Source of the DNA: Agarivorans litoreus
Lineage (GTDB): Bacteria; Pseudomonadota; Gammaproteobacteria; Enterobacterales; Celerinatantimonadaceae
Assembly: GCF_019649015.1 (NCBI RefSeq)
Contig: NZ_BLPI01000001.1
Location: 2,621,001-2,685,000 of the forward strand
Direction: 5' to 3'
Length of the DNA stretch: 64,000 nucleotides
Part shown: in pieces, positions 34,699 through 43,518 of the stretch
How the letters are laid out: each line of letters starts with the position of its first letter
Position numbering within the stretch: position 1 is the stretch's first letter
Notes under the pieces: generated by a model
Told to the model about the DNA's origin: nothing
The model's input: the letters and a program-made list of their open reading frames with translations, nothing else
Database searches by the model: none
Position numbers and translations under genes: made by a program

Positions 34699-36048
34699 CT
34701 AGTCCGGTGCTAACTTACGCTTCCATTTATCGCTCTTCCAGCGGCGCCAGTTTATTTGGCTACGTAGAAACTCGTCTACCATGCCTGCAAGAAGCACCGC
34801 ATATAAACCATAACCTAAATAAACCCCAGTAAAGTAGGCCAGTGGTACTGAGAATAGCCAAGTCACCGCGATGGCGTTGCCGGTAACAAACACTGCATCA
34901 CCACAACCGCGCAATACATTGCCGCTGATTATATTAATTGCCCTTAGTGGCTCGTTAAGGCTGTGAATTAAACATACCACCACGCCTAGGGCGAGTACTT
35001 CAGGGTTACTGGTAAATAAACCCAGTAAGCTTTGATGAAAGATAAAGATAATGCTGGCAACAATAGCCACCGCTATTAAGCCCCAGCGCATGCCTTGGCG
35101 CATTTGTTGGTGGCAACGCTCAAAGTGGCCGGCGCCTGCAAGTTGGGTCACTAACATGGTATTAGCAATGCCTATGGCGACTAGCATCATGGTGCAATAA
35201 ACGTATATGTTTAGTGCGTAGATACGCACGGTGAGCGAGGTTTCGCCAAACTGGACAATCATTAAGTTCATGACCATCACAAAGCTTTGGTAAGAGAAAG
35301 GTTCGAGCGCCGAAGGTACGGCAATTTTTAGAATAGGTTTAAGGCTAAGAGCTGGCTGTTTAATCGCCTGGGCTAAGGGCAGCTTCACTTTTATTAACAG
35401 CAATACCACTAACAAACTAAAGCTAAGGCTTAGTAACCAAGCAATTAAGCTGGCTAAAGCTACCCCGGTCACGCCCATTGATGTTGCGCCAAACCAGCCT
35501 AATACCAACACGCCATTGCCAATAATATTGGTGACCAGCATGAGCGCCGCGGAAATGGTGTTCCAATGAGATTGACCATAGCTATTGCAGATGTTGGCTA
35601 GGGTCATGCGTAAACCCATAAAGCCCACACCTGCTCCAGCAAGCACCAAGTATTCGGCGGCTAATAAGCTCATATCTGGGGGAAGGCTCATCCATTGGCC
35701 AATGTTGCTGGCTTGGCTTACAAAGAATAGCCCGCAGAGTAGCCCTGCTAGTACACCGAGTATTATCAAGCCGGCTAGAATCAAATTAGCCCGTTGATAG
35801 TTTTGTTTGCCCATGTACTGCGACGCCAAACTTGCGCCAGCGATGCCAGTGGCCGAGAAAAATACAATGGCCATTGAGAACCAAGGCATCACTGCACCTA
35901 CCGAAGCAGCGGCTTGATCAGATACTTGGCTAAGGAATAGCGCGTCAAATACCGGTACCGACATGTTCAGCATGAATTCGCCAAAAATAGGCAAGGCCAT
36001 TCCAAACAGGCCTTTTTGTAGGGTTTTACTCTGGGTAGTAGACGACAT
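34699..36048 (-). CDS. MATE-family multidrug/sodium-driven efflux transporter
   Basis: 449 residues from ATG 36048 (GTG 36057 is in frame but not needed). Twelve membrane helices are arranged as two bundles. Family features: LPIFGEFMLNMSVPVFDALFLS near the start, SVGAVMPWFSM, ASQYMGKQNYQRA and, in the second half, LKIAVPSALEPFSYQSFVMV and SLNEPLRAINIISGNVLRGCG. Such proteins export cationic drugs or metabolites using sodium or proton gradients. It is downstream of the kinase gene on the same strand after 90 bases and may be read with it or have its own promoter. Confidence 0.9.
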   Translation of the reverse strand: MSSTTQSKTLQKGLFGMALPIFGEFMLNMSVPVFDALFLSQVSDQAAASVGAVMPWFSMAIVFFSATGIAGASLASQYMGKQNYQRANLILAGLIILGVLAGLLCGLFFVSQASNIGQWMSLPPDMSLLAAEYLVLAGAGVGFMGLRMTLANICNSYGQSHWNTISAALMLVTNIIGNGVLVLGWFGATSMGVTGVALASLIAWLLSLSFSLLVVLLLIKVKLPLAQAIKQPALSLKPILKIAVPSALEPFSYQSFVMVMNLMIVQFGETSLTVRIYALNIYVYCTMMLVAIGIANTMLVTQLAGAGHFERCHQQMRQGMRWGLIAVAIVASIIFIFHQSLLGLFTSNPEVLALGVVVCLIHSLNEPLRAINIISGNVLRGCGDAVFVTGNAIAVTWLFSVPLAYFTGVYLGYGLYAVLLAGMVDEFLRSQINWRRWKSDKWKRKLAPD

Positions 36049-36138
36049 GCTGACCACAAACTAGCAAGAAATTGCGCTTATACTAGGCACTTCCTAGTCA
36101 CTAGGCCTTTATGTAAATCAACTTTATATTTATGAAAG

Positions 36139-37941
36139 TTAATTAAGTTGGCTGGCCCACTGCCATATCACCACTAGCAGCAAAAATAAGGTGGTTGATT
36201 GCCAAAAACGCACCGGATTACGCTCGATCAAGGGTTTGGCTTGATAGCTGGCTTTAAGCTTGGGATTGGCATGTTGTAAGTCATGAATCAGTTCCGACAA
36301 GCTCTGATAACGCTGCTGCGGTTTAGGGTGGCAGCCTTGCTCTAAGGCGGCGTCTAACCAGTCAGGCATGTCGTTGCGGAAATGCTGAATGTTTTGATAG
36401 TGCCAGTCGCTGTAATTTCGCTGAGCAATTTGCTCACGGCTGGCTTGTTTGTAGGGCAACTTGCCAGAGAGCATTTCGTAAGCAATCACCGCAAACGAGA
36501 AAATGTCGCTACGATGGCGACCCGTTTCACCCACTAAATACTCTGGTGCGATGTATTGCACCGAGCCAACCGGCGTGGTGTTTTTTTCATCTTGCTCAAG
36601 TTGTTCGGCCGATTGCACTGTGCCAAAGTCGACCAGTTTGAGTTGGTCGTCGGCGGTGATAATAATGTTCTCGGGTTTAAGATCGCGGTGCACCATTTCG
36701 TAACGGCGTAGGGCCCGCAAGGCTTTTGCCAGTTTTTGCAGCATGCGCACCACTTGCTGAATCGGTGGGTGAGGGTGTTTATCCATCCATTGGCGAAGGG
36801 TAATACCTGGAACGTATTCGGCGATTAAGTAACGAAAGCGGCGAGTACCAATAGGCTCGAAGGTGCGCATGATATAAGGATTACTAACTACGCGGCCAAC
36901 CCACTCTTCGCGGGCAAAGCCAGCAAAGTATTCTTGGTCGTCGGCCATACTGGCATCGGGCGCTTTAAGAATACGTACTCGACCATTGCTATTACCTTGT
37001 TGATCTAGCTCTTCGACTAAATACACATGGCTACGTGGGCTGGTATGCAGGATCTCACTAACGCGGTATTGGTCGATTTTATTGCCAACCGACATTACCG
37101 GTGGAATAGGCAAATGCAGCAGCTGTGCGCGGCTTTCATCAAGCTCTGCTTCAGGCACGTTATCAACGTTTACTAGCATGGCGCTAATATTGTCGTCGCT
37201 GCCTGCTAATTCCGCAGCATTAACAATGGCACTGGCTTGTTCTTCTAGGCTTGAAAACTTAGCTTGTAGTAGCTTAACCAGTTGCTGTTCACTTAGCGCA
37301 TCGTGCACGCCATCACTGGTTAGCATGAAGATATCGCCAGTCTCTACAGTACGAGTGGAATAATCTAACTCGAGGCTAGAATCCACACCCATAGCACGAG
37401 TGAGGTGGTTTTTTTGTTTACCGCGAATTTGTACATGGTCACGGGTTAGTTGGCGTAGTTTGCCTGCGCGAAAGCGATAGATGCGGCTGTCACCCACATG
37501 AAAAAGGTGGGCGACCCGCGATTTAATAATTAGTGTTGATAAGGTACAGGCGTAAGAGCCAGTTTGTTTACCTTGTTGGAATAGCCAATTGTTCAGCGAT
37601 TTGGCGACTTGAGCGGTAGATTTGTTTACCGACCAGCTTTCTGGGGTTGCGTAGTAGTCTTCAACAAATTGGGTAACCGAGATTTGGGCGGCCATTTTGG
37701 CATGTTCTGCACTGCTTAAACCGTCGGCCAGCACTGCAACAACACCTTTGTAGTATCGGGTCCATGGCTCGGGGATTTTAGCGACACATGCATCTTGGTT
37801 TTCTGGTTTAGGACCAGGAATGGAGGCGCCTCCAAAAGACGCCTCCAACTTGTTGCTAGCTTCAGAGGATGCTTTTTCGCTGTTACTAACTCGGTTACTG
37901 CTGGCTGGGGTGGCCGCTGCAGTTTGTTGTTCTTCTAACAC
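36139..37941 (-). CDS. Bifunctional PP2C-type phosphatase and Ser/Thr protein kinase
   Basis: 600 residues from GTG 37941 with AAGGAAG about 10 bases upstream; no ATG fits. A Ser/Ala-rich tail (1-35) is followed by a PP2C phosphatase domain (about 36-265: PGPKPENQDACV, AVLADGLSSAEHA, HVGDSRIYRF, MLTSDGVHD, GSDDNISAMLV), with the metal-binding Asp residues present. A protein kinase domain follows (about 290-560: catalytic HRDLKPENI, VDFGTVQSA, SVQYIAPEYLVGE), then one C-terminal membrane helix. The Gly-rich loop is degenerate. It lies at the end of the nirBD-narK cluster, where such fusions are seen in other gammaproteobacteria; a role in control of nitrate uptake is inferred. Confidence 0.9.
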   Translation of the reverse strand: MLEEQQTAAATPASSNRVSNSEKASSEASNKLEASFGGASIPGPKPENQDACVAKIPEPWTRYYKGVVAVLADGLSSAEHAKMAAQISVTQFVEDYYATPESWSVNKSTAQVAKSLNNWLFQQGKQTGSYACTLSTLIIKSRVAHLFHVGDSRIYRFRAGKLRQLTRDHVQIRGKQKNHLTRAMGVDSSLELDYSTRTVETGDIFMLTSDGVHDALSEQQLVKLLQAKFSSLEEQASAIVNAAELAGSDDNISAMLVNVDNVPEAELDESRAQLLHLPIPPVMSVGNKIDQYRVSEILHTSPRSHVYLVEELDQQGNSNGRVRILKAPDASMADDQEYFAGFAREEWVGRVVSNPYIMRTFEPIGTRRFRYLIAEYVPGITLRQWMDKHPHPPIQQVVRMLQKLAKALRALRRYEMVHRDLKPENIIITADDQLKLVDFGTVQSAEQLEQDEKNTTPVGSVQYIAPEYLVGETGRHRSDIFSFAVIAYEMLSGKLPYKQASREQIAQRNYSDWHYQNIQHFRNDMPDWLDAALEQGCHPKPQQRYQSLSELIHDLQHANPKLKASYQAKPLIERNPVRFWQSTTLFLLLVVIWQWASQLN

Positions 37942-38006
37942 TAAGATCGCTTCCTTGAGGTAAGCAGCGTGGCCAATTAAGGCGCACGCCGCTATACGGG
38001 GCTGGC

Positions 38007-39473
38007 TTAGCTAACGTTGATTAGCGTTACTTCGCCATCTGGGCCTACTTCAGCAATAGTGCCCTTTGGCTCTTCTAGAAGCAATAAGGCGATAAAACCT
38101 AACACCGCAGTGGCACCAATCACGTAGAAGAACGCTTGGTAGCTTACTAGGCTTAACACGGTTAAGTAGAATACTGCGCCCACGTTACCGTATGCACCTG
38201 TCATACCGGCAATTTGACCAGTTAAGCGACGCTTGATTAGCGGTACCGCGGCAAATACTGCGCCTTCACCCGCTTGTACAAAGAATGAACATGCCATTGC
38301 CATTGCTACTGCGAGGAATAGTGGCCAAGTTCCGTCAATTTGGCCCATGCCAAAGTAACCTAGGGCTAAACCAGCGGTTAATACTAATAAGGTTTTCTTA
38401 CGACCAAATCGGTCCGAAATCCAACCGCCGCCTGGGCGAGAGGCTAAGTTCATAAAGGCATAAGCTGAGGCGAGTAAACCCGCGTAAACCATGTCTAATG
38501 CGAATACTTCGCTAAAGAACAATGGCAACATAGAGACTACCGCTAACTCTGAACCAAAGGTTGCGAAGTACAATACGTTTAATACCGCTACTTGCTTAAA
38601 TTTGTATTGTTCAATTTCTGGAACTGGCTTAACAAAGATGTTTTTATTTACTTGGTAAGTTTTCCAAAAATCCAGAACGTATAAAGCTACTAGGCCTGCG
38701 TAACACGAATATACCACTTCTTGGCTTAGCATTTTTACGCCTGCTGGAGACAGTTTCCATGCTAACAAAGCAAGGGTGGCGTACATTGGAACCTTCATTA
38801 TTAGCAGCAATACAAAGTCACCTTTGGTGGTTACTTCCATTGCGCCAACATTTTTTGGCTTAAAGTAGGTAGAGCCTTTAGGCGTGTCGCTTACGTTTTT
38901 GTAGTAAATAACACTGAACACTAAGCTGATTAAACCGGTAAGGCCAACTGCATAACGCCAGCCATCTTCACCACCAAATACAATGGCTAGTGTAGGTAGT
39001 AACATCGCAGCTGCTGCGCTCCCAAAGTTACCCCAACCACCGTAAATACCTTCTGCAGTACCTAGCTCTTTAGCTGGGAACCACTCCGATACCATACGAA
39101 TACCCACTACAAAGCCAGCGCCAATAAAGCCCAATAAGAAACGAGCAATAGCGGCTTGCTCAAAGCTATTGGCAAAGGCAAACATGAAACAAGGAATAGA
39201 ACATACTGCCAACAGGGTAGAGTAGGTAAGGCGCGGACCAAAGCGATCGGTAAACATGCCAATAACAATTCGCGCAGGAATGGTTAAGGCTACGTTGAGA
39301 ATAAGTAGGGTTTTAATTTGACTGGATGTTAAGCCTAAGCTAGCTGCGATGCTACCCATTAATGGCGCGTGGTTAAACCACACCAAAAAGGTAATGAAAA
39401 AAGCCATCCAGCTCATGTGAAGTATCTTCATTTTTCCGCTAAAGGAAAAAAGGTTAAATCTCTCTGCACTCAT
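38007..39473 (-). CDS. narK: Nitrate/nitrite transporter (MFS, NNP family)
   Basis: 488 residues with 12 membrane helices. It carries the NNP nitrate signature near the middle of the first half (EGIYGGWGNFGSAAAAM) and a second one in the other half (GQIAGMTGAYGNVGAVFYL). Conserved Arg in GMFTDRFGPR and in GFVVGIRMVSEWFPAKE. It would move nitrate and/or nitrite across the inner membrane for NirBD. It lies 84 bases downstream of nirD, with a hairpin between that may lower expression. Confidence 0.93.
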   Translation of the reverse strand: MSAERFNLFSFSGKMKILHMSWMAFFITFLVWFNHAPLMGSIAASLGLTSSQIKTLLILNVALTIPARIVIGMFTDRFGPRLTYSTLLAVCSIPCFMFAFANSFEQAAIARFLLGFIGAGFVVGIRMVSEWFPAKELGTAEGIYGGWGNFGSAAAAMLLPTLAIVFGGEDGWRYAVGLTGLISLVFSVIYYKNVSDTPKGSTYFKPKNVGAMEVTTKGDFVLLLIMKVPMYATLALLAWKLSPAGVKMLSQEVVYSCYAGLVALYVLDFWKTYQVNKNIFVKPVPEIEQYKFKQVAVLNVLYFATFGSELAVVSMLPLFFSEVFALDMVYAGLLASAYAFMNLASRPGGGWISDRFGRKKTLLVLTAGLALGYFGMGQIDGTWPLFLAVAMAMACSFFVQAGEGAVFAAVPLIKRRLTGQIAGMTGAYGNVGAVFYLTVLSLVSYQAFFYVIGATAVLGFIALLLLEEPKGTIAEVGPDGEVTLINVS

Positions 39474-39506
39474 AATTATGTCTCAAAAAAGGTAAAGCGG
39501 TACCCA

Positions 39507-39528
39507 CCACGCCGCCGTAACGGCGTGG
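39507..39528. terminator. Stem-loop between nirD and narK
   Basis: 8-bp GC-rich stem CCACGCCG / CGGCGTGG with a 6-base loop in the gap between the two minus-strand genes. There is no long T-run, so attenuation or transcript stabilisation is more likely than full termination. Confidence 0.5.
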
Positions 39529-39557
39529 TTTAGTATTATTTTTATTAAGTTTTTTTA

Positions 39558-39902
39558 TTAAGCGGCGACTTTGATGCTGTCACCTTCCACCTTCACTTGG
39601 AAGGTAGGAATAGTAACGCTGTCGTCGTCTAGGCATTGGCCGGTTTTTAAACTAAAACGTTGTTTATAAAGGGGAGACGCCACCATTAGCTCGCCTTTGA
39701 AGTCTCCAATAATGCCTCGAGACAACATGTTTACTTTGCCAAATGGGCAGTAGTTACTTATGGCGAATATTTGGTCACTAATTCCTTCCCAGAAAATGGC
39801 GACTTGTTTACCATTTACTAAGGCACAAACACCGGTTCCTGGGCTAAGCTGCGATTTGCGACAAACTTCGGTCCAAGTTGCTGTAGCTAATTCACTCATC
39901 AT
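39558..39902 (-). CDS. nirD: Nitrite reductase (NADH) small subunit NirD
   Basis: 114 residues from ATG 39902, with AGGAG 5 bases before; GTG 39905 and ATG 39899 are alternatives. It has the Rieske-like fold (ALVNGKQVAIFW, FAISNYCPFGKVNML, VASPLYKQRFSLKTGQCLD) but lacks the CxH pairs that bind an iron-sulfur cluster, as usual for NirD. It is 11 bases downstream of nirB, with which it forms the enzyme that reduces nitrite to ammonium in the cytoplasm. Confidence 0.95.
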   Translation of the reverse strand: MMSELATATWTEVCRKSQLSPGTGVCALVNGKQVAIFWEGISDQIFAISNYCPFGKVNMLSRGIIGDFKGELMVASPLYKQRFSLKTGQCLDDDSVTIPTFQVKVEGDSIKVAA

Positions 39903-39913
39903 CACTCTCCTTG

Positions 39914-42463
39914 TTAGGGTGCTTCTACAATTTCAATGGTTTGAATACGTTCTTCTTCGGTAGCTGGGCGACGTTGGCCACGCTCACGAACATATTGCAG
40001 GTTGTTGTCTGGCTCGTCGGCGTTAATAAACTGGCTGAAGCGCTGCAGTTTCTTCTCGTCATTAATCGTAGATTTCCACTCACACTGGTAGCTTTCCACT
40101 ACGTGATTCATGTTTGCTTCGAGTTCTTCACAAATGTTGAGTTTGTCGTCGATAACCACTTCTTTTAGGTAAGCTAGGCCGCCTTCAAGGTTTTCTAACC
40201 ATACCGAGGTACGCTGTAAGCGGTCGGCAGTGCGTACGTAGAACATTAATACGCGGTCGATGTAGCGCATTAGGGTTACATCGTCTAAATCGGTAGCGAA
40301 TAAGTCGGCGTGTCGAGGGCGCATACCACCATTACCACAAACATACAGACCCCAACCGCCCTCTGTTGCAATAACACCAATATCCTTGCTTTGTGCCTCA
40401 GCGCACTCACGAGTACACCCTGACACACCAAACTTAATTTTGTGCGGGGCGCGTAGGCCCTTGTAGCGGTTTTCTAGCAGAATCGCCATGCCAACACTGT
40501 CTTGCACACCGTAACGACACCAAGTAGAACCAACACAGGATTTTACTGTTCGTAATGCTTTACCGTAGGCGTGGCCCGTTTCAAATCCAGCATCAATTAA
40601 CTTGCCCCAAATTTTTGGTAGTTCATGCAGTTGTGCGCCAAATAAATCAACCCGCTGGCCACCAGTAATTTTGGTGTATAGGTCGAATTCTTTAGCCACC
40701 TCACCAATGGCAATTAGCTTGTCTGGAGTGATTTCACCGCCAGCTACTCGAGGTACTACCGAATAGGTGCCATCTTTTTGCATGTTACCTAAGAAGATGT
40801 CGTTGGTATCTTGCAGGGCAATGTGGTCCTCTGTAAGCACGTAGTCATTCCAGAAAGACGCCAAGATTGAACCAATGGCAGGTTTACAAATTTCACAGCC
40901 GTGACCGGTTCCGTATTCTTTAAGCAACTGTTCAAAGGTTTTGATTTTTTTAACACGTACAATGTCGGCTAGCTCGGCACGTGAATAAGCAAAGTGCTCA
41001 CAAATGTCGTTGCTAACTTCAACACCTAGATTTTCTAGTTCTGCGTTCATCACTTGAACGGCTAATGCGCTACAACCACCACAGCCGGTTGCGGCACCCG
41101 TAGTGGCTTTAATATCAGCCATGCTGGTTGCGCCGTCGCGTACTGCTTGGCAAATTTGCCCTTTGGTTACGTCGAAACATGAACAAATTTGTGCGCTGTC
41201 TGGCAGTGAATCAACACCCATCGCCGAAGCTGCACCTTCTTCAGATGAAGGTACCAGTAAGTACTCTGGTGCTACTGGTAATGGCATGTCGTTCAAGAAC
41301 AATTGTAACCAGTTGCCGTAATCGTCGGCATCACCGACTAATACTGCGCCCAACAAACGGTCGCCAGCGGCGTTGGTAACCACTTTTTTGTACACTTGAC
41401 GGGCTTCGTCGCTCAAGCTGTAACTTAGGGCGCCTTCGGTGTTGGCATGTGCGTCACCAATACTGGCTACGTCTACACCCATTAACTTAAGCTTGGTGCT
41501 CATGTCTGCACCTTCAAAGGCTTTAGTTTGCTCACCTGCGATATGGTCGACGGCTACTTTAGCCATGCTGTAACCAGGGGCTACTAGGCCAAAAATTTTG
41601 CCTTCCCATAAGGCACATTCACCAATCGCGTATATGTCTGGGTTAGACGTTTGACAATGATTATTAATCACAATGCCGCCACGAGGACCAAGCTCTAGGC
41701 CGGTTTCGCGTGCTAACTGATCTTGTGGGCGAATACCCGCAGAGAACAAAATCATGTCGGTATCTAAACTGCTACCGTCTGCAAAGTTCATGCGGTAGCG
41801 AGTGTTTTCACCGGCCACAATTTCTTTGGTATTTTTCTCGGTATGAACTTGTACCCCAAGCTCTTCAATTTTAGAGCGAAGAATTGCGCCGCCACCGTCA
41901 CACACTTGCACAGCCATTAAGCGAGGTGCAAATTCTACAACGTGAGTTTCCATACCAAGGTCTTTAAGTGCTTTAGCGGCTTCTAAGCCAAGTAAACCAC
42001 CACCTACAACCACACCTACTTTTGAGTTTTTGCCTGACTTGGTCATGGCTTCTAAATCTTCAATAGTGCGGTATACCAAGATGTTTTCTTGTGCCGTTTG
42101 ATCCTCTGGACGAGGAATTGGCGGAACAAATGGGTAAGAACCGGTCGCTAGCACCAATTTGTCGTAGCTTTCGCGGCGACCACTAGCGGTAACCACAATC
42201 TTTTCTTCAGGCAATACTTCAACAACTTTGTCGTTTACAAAGTATTGAACGCCATGTTCGTCATAGTATTCAGGAGAGGTCATCATCAAGTCGTCTGCGG
42301 TTTTACCCGAGAAGTAACTTGATAATTGCACGCGGTCGTATGCTAAGCGCGACTCTTCACTAAAAGTGGTTACCTGAACTTGGCCTAACTTGTCTTGCTG
42401 TATCAGTTGGTCAATAAAGTGGTGACCAACCATGCCGTTACCAACAACGATGATACGTTCCAT
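39914..42463 (-). CDS. nirB: Nitrite reductase (NADH) large subunit NirB
   Basis: 849 residues, standard length. Domains in order: FAD/NAD oxidoreductase (1-300, start MERIIVVGNGMVGHHF, later VVVGGGLLGLEAAKALKDLG), a BFD-like [2Fe-2S] domain (CSCFDVTKGQICQAV, ATGCGGCSALA), and the siroheme and [4Fe-4S] sulfite/nitrite reductase part (RTVKSCVGSTWCRYGVQDS, KFGVSGCTRECAEAQSKD). It uses NADH to reduce nitrite to ammonium. AGGAGAG stands 5-6 bases before ATG 42463. It is the core of the cobA-nirB-nirD-narK operon. Confidence 0.97.
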   Translation of the reverse strand: MERIIVVGNGMVGHHFIDQLIQQDKLGQVQVTTFSEESRLAYDRVQLSSYFSGKTADDLMMTSPEYYDEHGVQYFVNDKVVEVLPEEKIVVTASGRRESYDKLVLATGSYPFVPPIPRPEDQTAQENILVYRTIEDLEAMTKSGKNSKVGVVVGGGLLGLEAAKALKDLGMETHVVEFAPRLMAVQVCDGGGAILRSKIEELGVQVHTEKNTKEIVAGENTRYRMNFADGSSLDTDMILFSAGIRPQDQLARETGLELGPRGGIVINNHCQTSNPDIYAIGECALWEGKIFGLVAPGYSMAKVAVDHIAGEQTKAFEGADMSTKLKLMGVDVASIGDAHANTEGALSYSLSDEARQVYKKVVTNAAGDRLLGAVLVGDADDYGNWLQLFLNDMPLPVAPEYLLVPSSEEGAASAMGVDSLPDSAQICSCFDVTKGQICQAVRDGATSMADIKATTGAATGCGGCSALAVQVMNAELENLGVEVSNDICEHFAYSRAELADIVRVKKIKTFEQLLKEYGTGHGCEICKPAIGSILASFWNDYVLTEDHIALQDTNDIFLGNMQKDGTYSVVPRVAGGEITPDKLIAIGEVAKEFDLYTKITGGQRVDLFGAQLHELPKIWGKLIDAGFETGHAYGKALRTVKSCVGSTWCRYGVQDSVGMAILLENRYKGLRAPHKIKFGVSGCTRECAEAQSKDIGVIATEGGWGLYVCGNGGMRPRHADLFATDLDDVTLMRYIDRVLMFYVRTADRLQRTSVWLENLEGGLAYLKEVVIDDKLNICEELEANMNHVVESYQCEWKSTINDEKKLQRFSQFINADEPDNNLQYVRERGQRRPATEEERIQTIEIVEAP

Positions 42464-42473
42464 GTACTCTCTC

Positions 42474-43322
42474 CTATGCGCTTAGAGCGGCGCTATTTTC
42501 TAATTCAAATTGGTTCTGGTTCGCGTCTAACTTACTTAGCCAGTTGAGTTGCTCGCGCAGTGATACCACTTCACCGATTACAATTAATGTAGGGGATTGC
42601 AATTGATGTTCACTGGCGAGCGTAGGTAACTGGTCTAATTGGCCGGTAACAACGCGTTGATCGCTTTGGCAGCCTTTTTCTATTAATGCAGCAGGTGTCT
42701 TTGCACTCTTTCCAAAACGTTGTAGCTGTTGGCTGATTTCAGGCAAGCTGCTCAGCCCCATGTAAAACACTAAGGTGTGGTCGAGTTGCGCCAGTTGGGC
42801 CCAATCGATATCTAATTTGCCATCTTGTTTGTGGCCAGTAATAAAGCTACAACCAGTGGCTAAACCACGGTGAGTAAGCGGAATGCCCGCGTAGCTAGTA
42901 CAGCCAGATGCTGCAGTAATACCAGGAATAACCCGAGCAGGAACGTCATGTTCATGTAAAACAATGAGTTCCTCACTGCCGCGACCAAATACAAATGGGT
43001 CTCCACCTTTAAGGCGACAAATGCGTAAACCTTGTTTAGCCTTGTCTACCATATATAGATTAAGTTGTTCTTGCGGGATGCAGTGATTGGCTTTGGCTTT
43101 ACCTACGTAAATAGCTTTAGTGTTGCTAGGAATAAGCGCTAAGATTTCTTCGCTTACTAGGCGGTCATATAACACTAGGTCTGCTTGTTCTATGCTGCGT
43201 AAGGCCTTTAAGGTGAGCAGCTCTGGATCGCCAGGGCCAGCACCCACTAAGTCAACCATGCCTGTTTCAATAGGCTGCTTTTGACTCGTTTTAGGATGTT
43301 GGCTAATTCTTTGTATGCTCAT
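42474..43322 (-). CDS. cobA: Uroporphyrinogen-III C-methyltransferase (siroheme synthesis)
   Basis: 282 residues from ATG 43322 (TTG 43337 is in frame but falls close to the predicted transcript start). SUMT motifs are clear: VGAGPGDPELLTLKALRSIE, LVLYDRLVSEEIL, CRLKGGDPFVFGRGSEEL, PGITAASGCTSYAGIPLTHR and TLVFYMGLSSL. It makes precorrin-2, the first step from uroporphyrinogen III to siroheme, the NirB cofactor. It is the methyltransferase alone, without the CysG dehydrogenase/chelatase half, so those steps must be encoded elsewhere. It is first in the operon. Confidence 0.95.
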   Translation of the reverse strand: MSIQRISQHPKTSQKQPIETGMVDLVGAGPGDPELLTLKALRSIEQADLVLYDRLVSEEILALIPSNTKAIYVGKAKANHCIPQEQLNLYMVDKAKQGLRICRLKGGDPFVFGRGSEELIVLHEHDVPARVIPGITAASGCTSYAGIPLTHRGLATGCSFITGHKQDGKLDIDWAQLAQLDHTLVFYMGLSSLPEISQQLQRFGKSAKTPAALIEKGCQSDQRVVTGQLDQLPTLASEHQLQSPTLIVIGEVVSLREQLNWLSKLDANQNQFELENSAALSA

Positions 43323-43356
43323 ATCACTGTCTCGCAATTACTTATGCCAGCTATGA

Positions 43357-43373
43357 CGCAATCATGGTGCCAG
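43357..43373 (-). promoter_or_regulatory. Sigma54 promoter of the cobA-nirBD-narK operon
   Basis: On the minus strand: CTGGCACCATGATTGCG, a near-perfect match to TGGCAC-N5-TTGC with GG and GC 10 bases apart. The predicted start is near 43346, about 24 bases before the cobA ATG. Confidence 0.8.
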
Positions 43374-43394
43374 TAGCAAAAAAAACACTAAAAC

Positions 43395-43408
43395 TTGATT
43401 AAAATCAT
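43395..43408. promoter_or_regulatory. FNR-like box upstream of cobA
   Basis: TTGATTAAAATCAT matches the FNR consensus TTGAT-N4-ATCAA at 9 of 10 defined positions. It lies about 50-60 bases upstream of the predicted sigma54 start, so it may add oxygen control to the nir operon. CRP is a less likely reader. Confidence 0.45.
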
Positions 43409-43482
43409 TTTTTATCAATCAGTTAAAGGTTTTTGAAATTTTTATTGAGCTTCAACTGTCTATACTCCTTAAGGGATAACTT

Positions 43483-43518
43483 GCACCTATTTGGTAAAAT
43501 TGCGCACCTAGAAAGTGC
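43483..43518. promoter_or_regulatory. Two NtrC-like sites upstream of cobA
   Basis: GCACCTATTTGGTAA (43483-43497) and GCACCTAGAAAGTGC (43504-43518) match the NtrC consensus GCACCANNNTGGTGC at 9 and 9 of the 12 defined positions. They are 21 bases apart, on the same helix face, and 137-172 bases upstream of the predicted sigma54 start. The rest of the 345-base gap (43323-43667) up to rpoH holds only weak promoter candidates. Confidence 0.6.

Noticed and set aside
39760-40168. Plus-strand ORFs across nirD-nirB
   Set aside because: Both overlap clearly identified nirD and nirB on the other strand.
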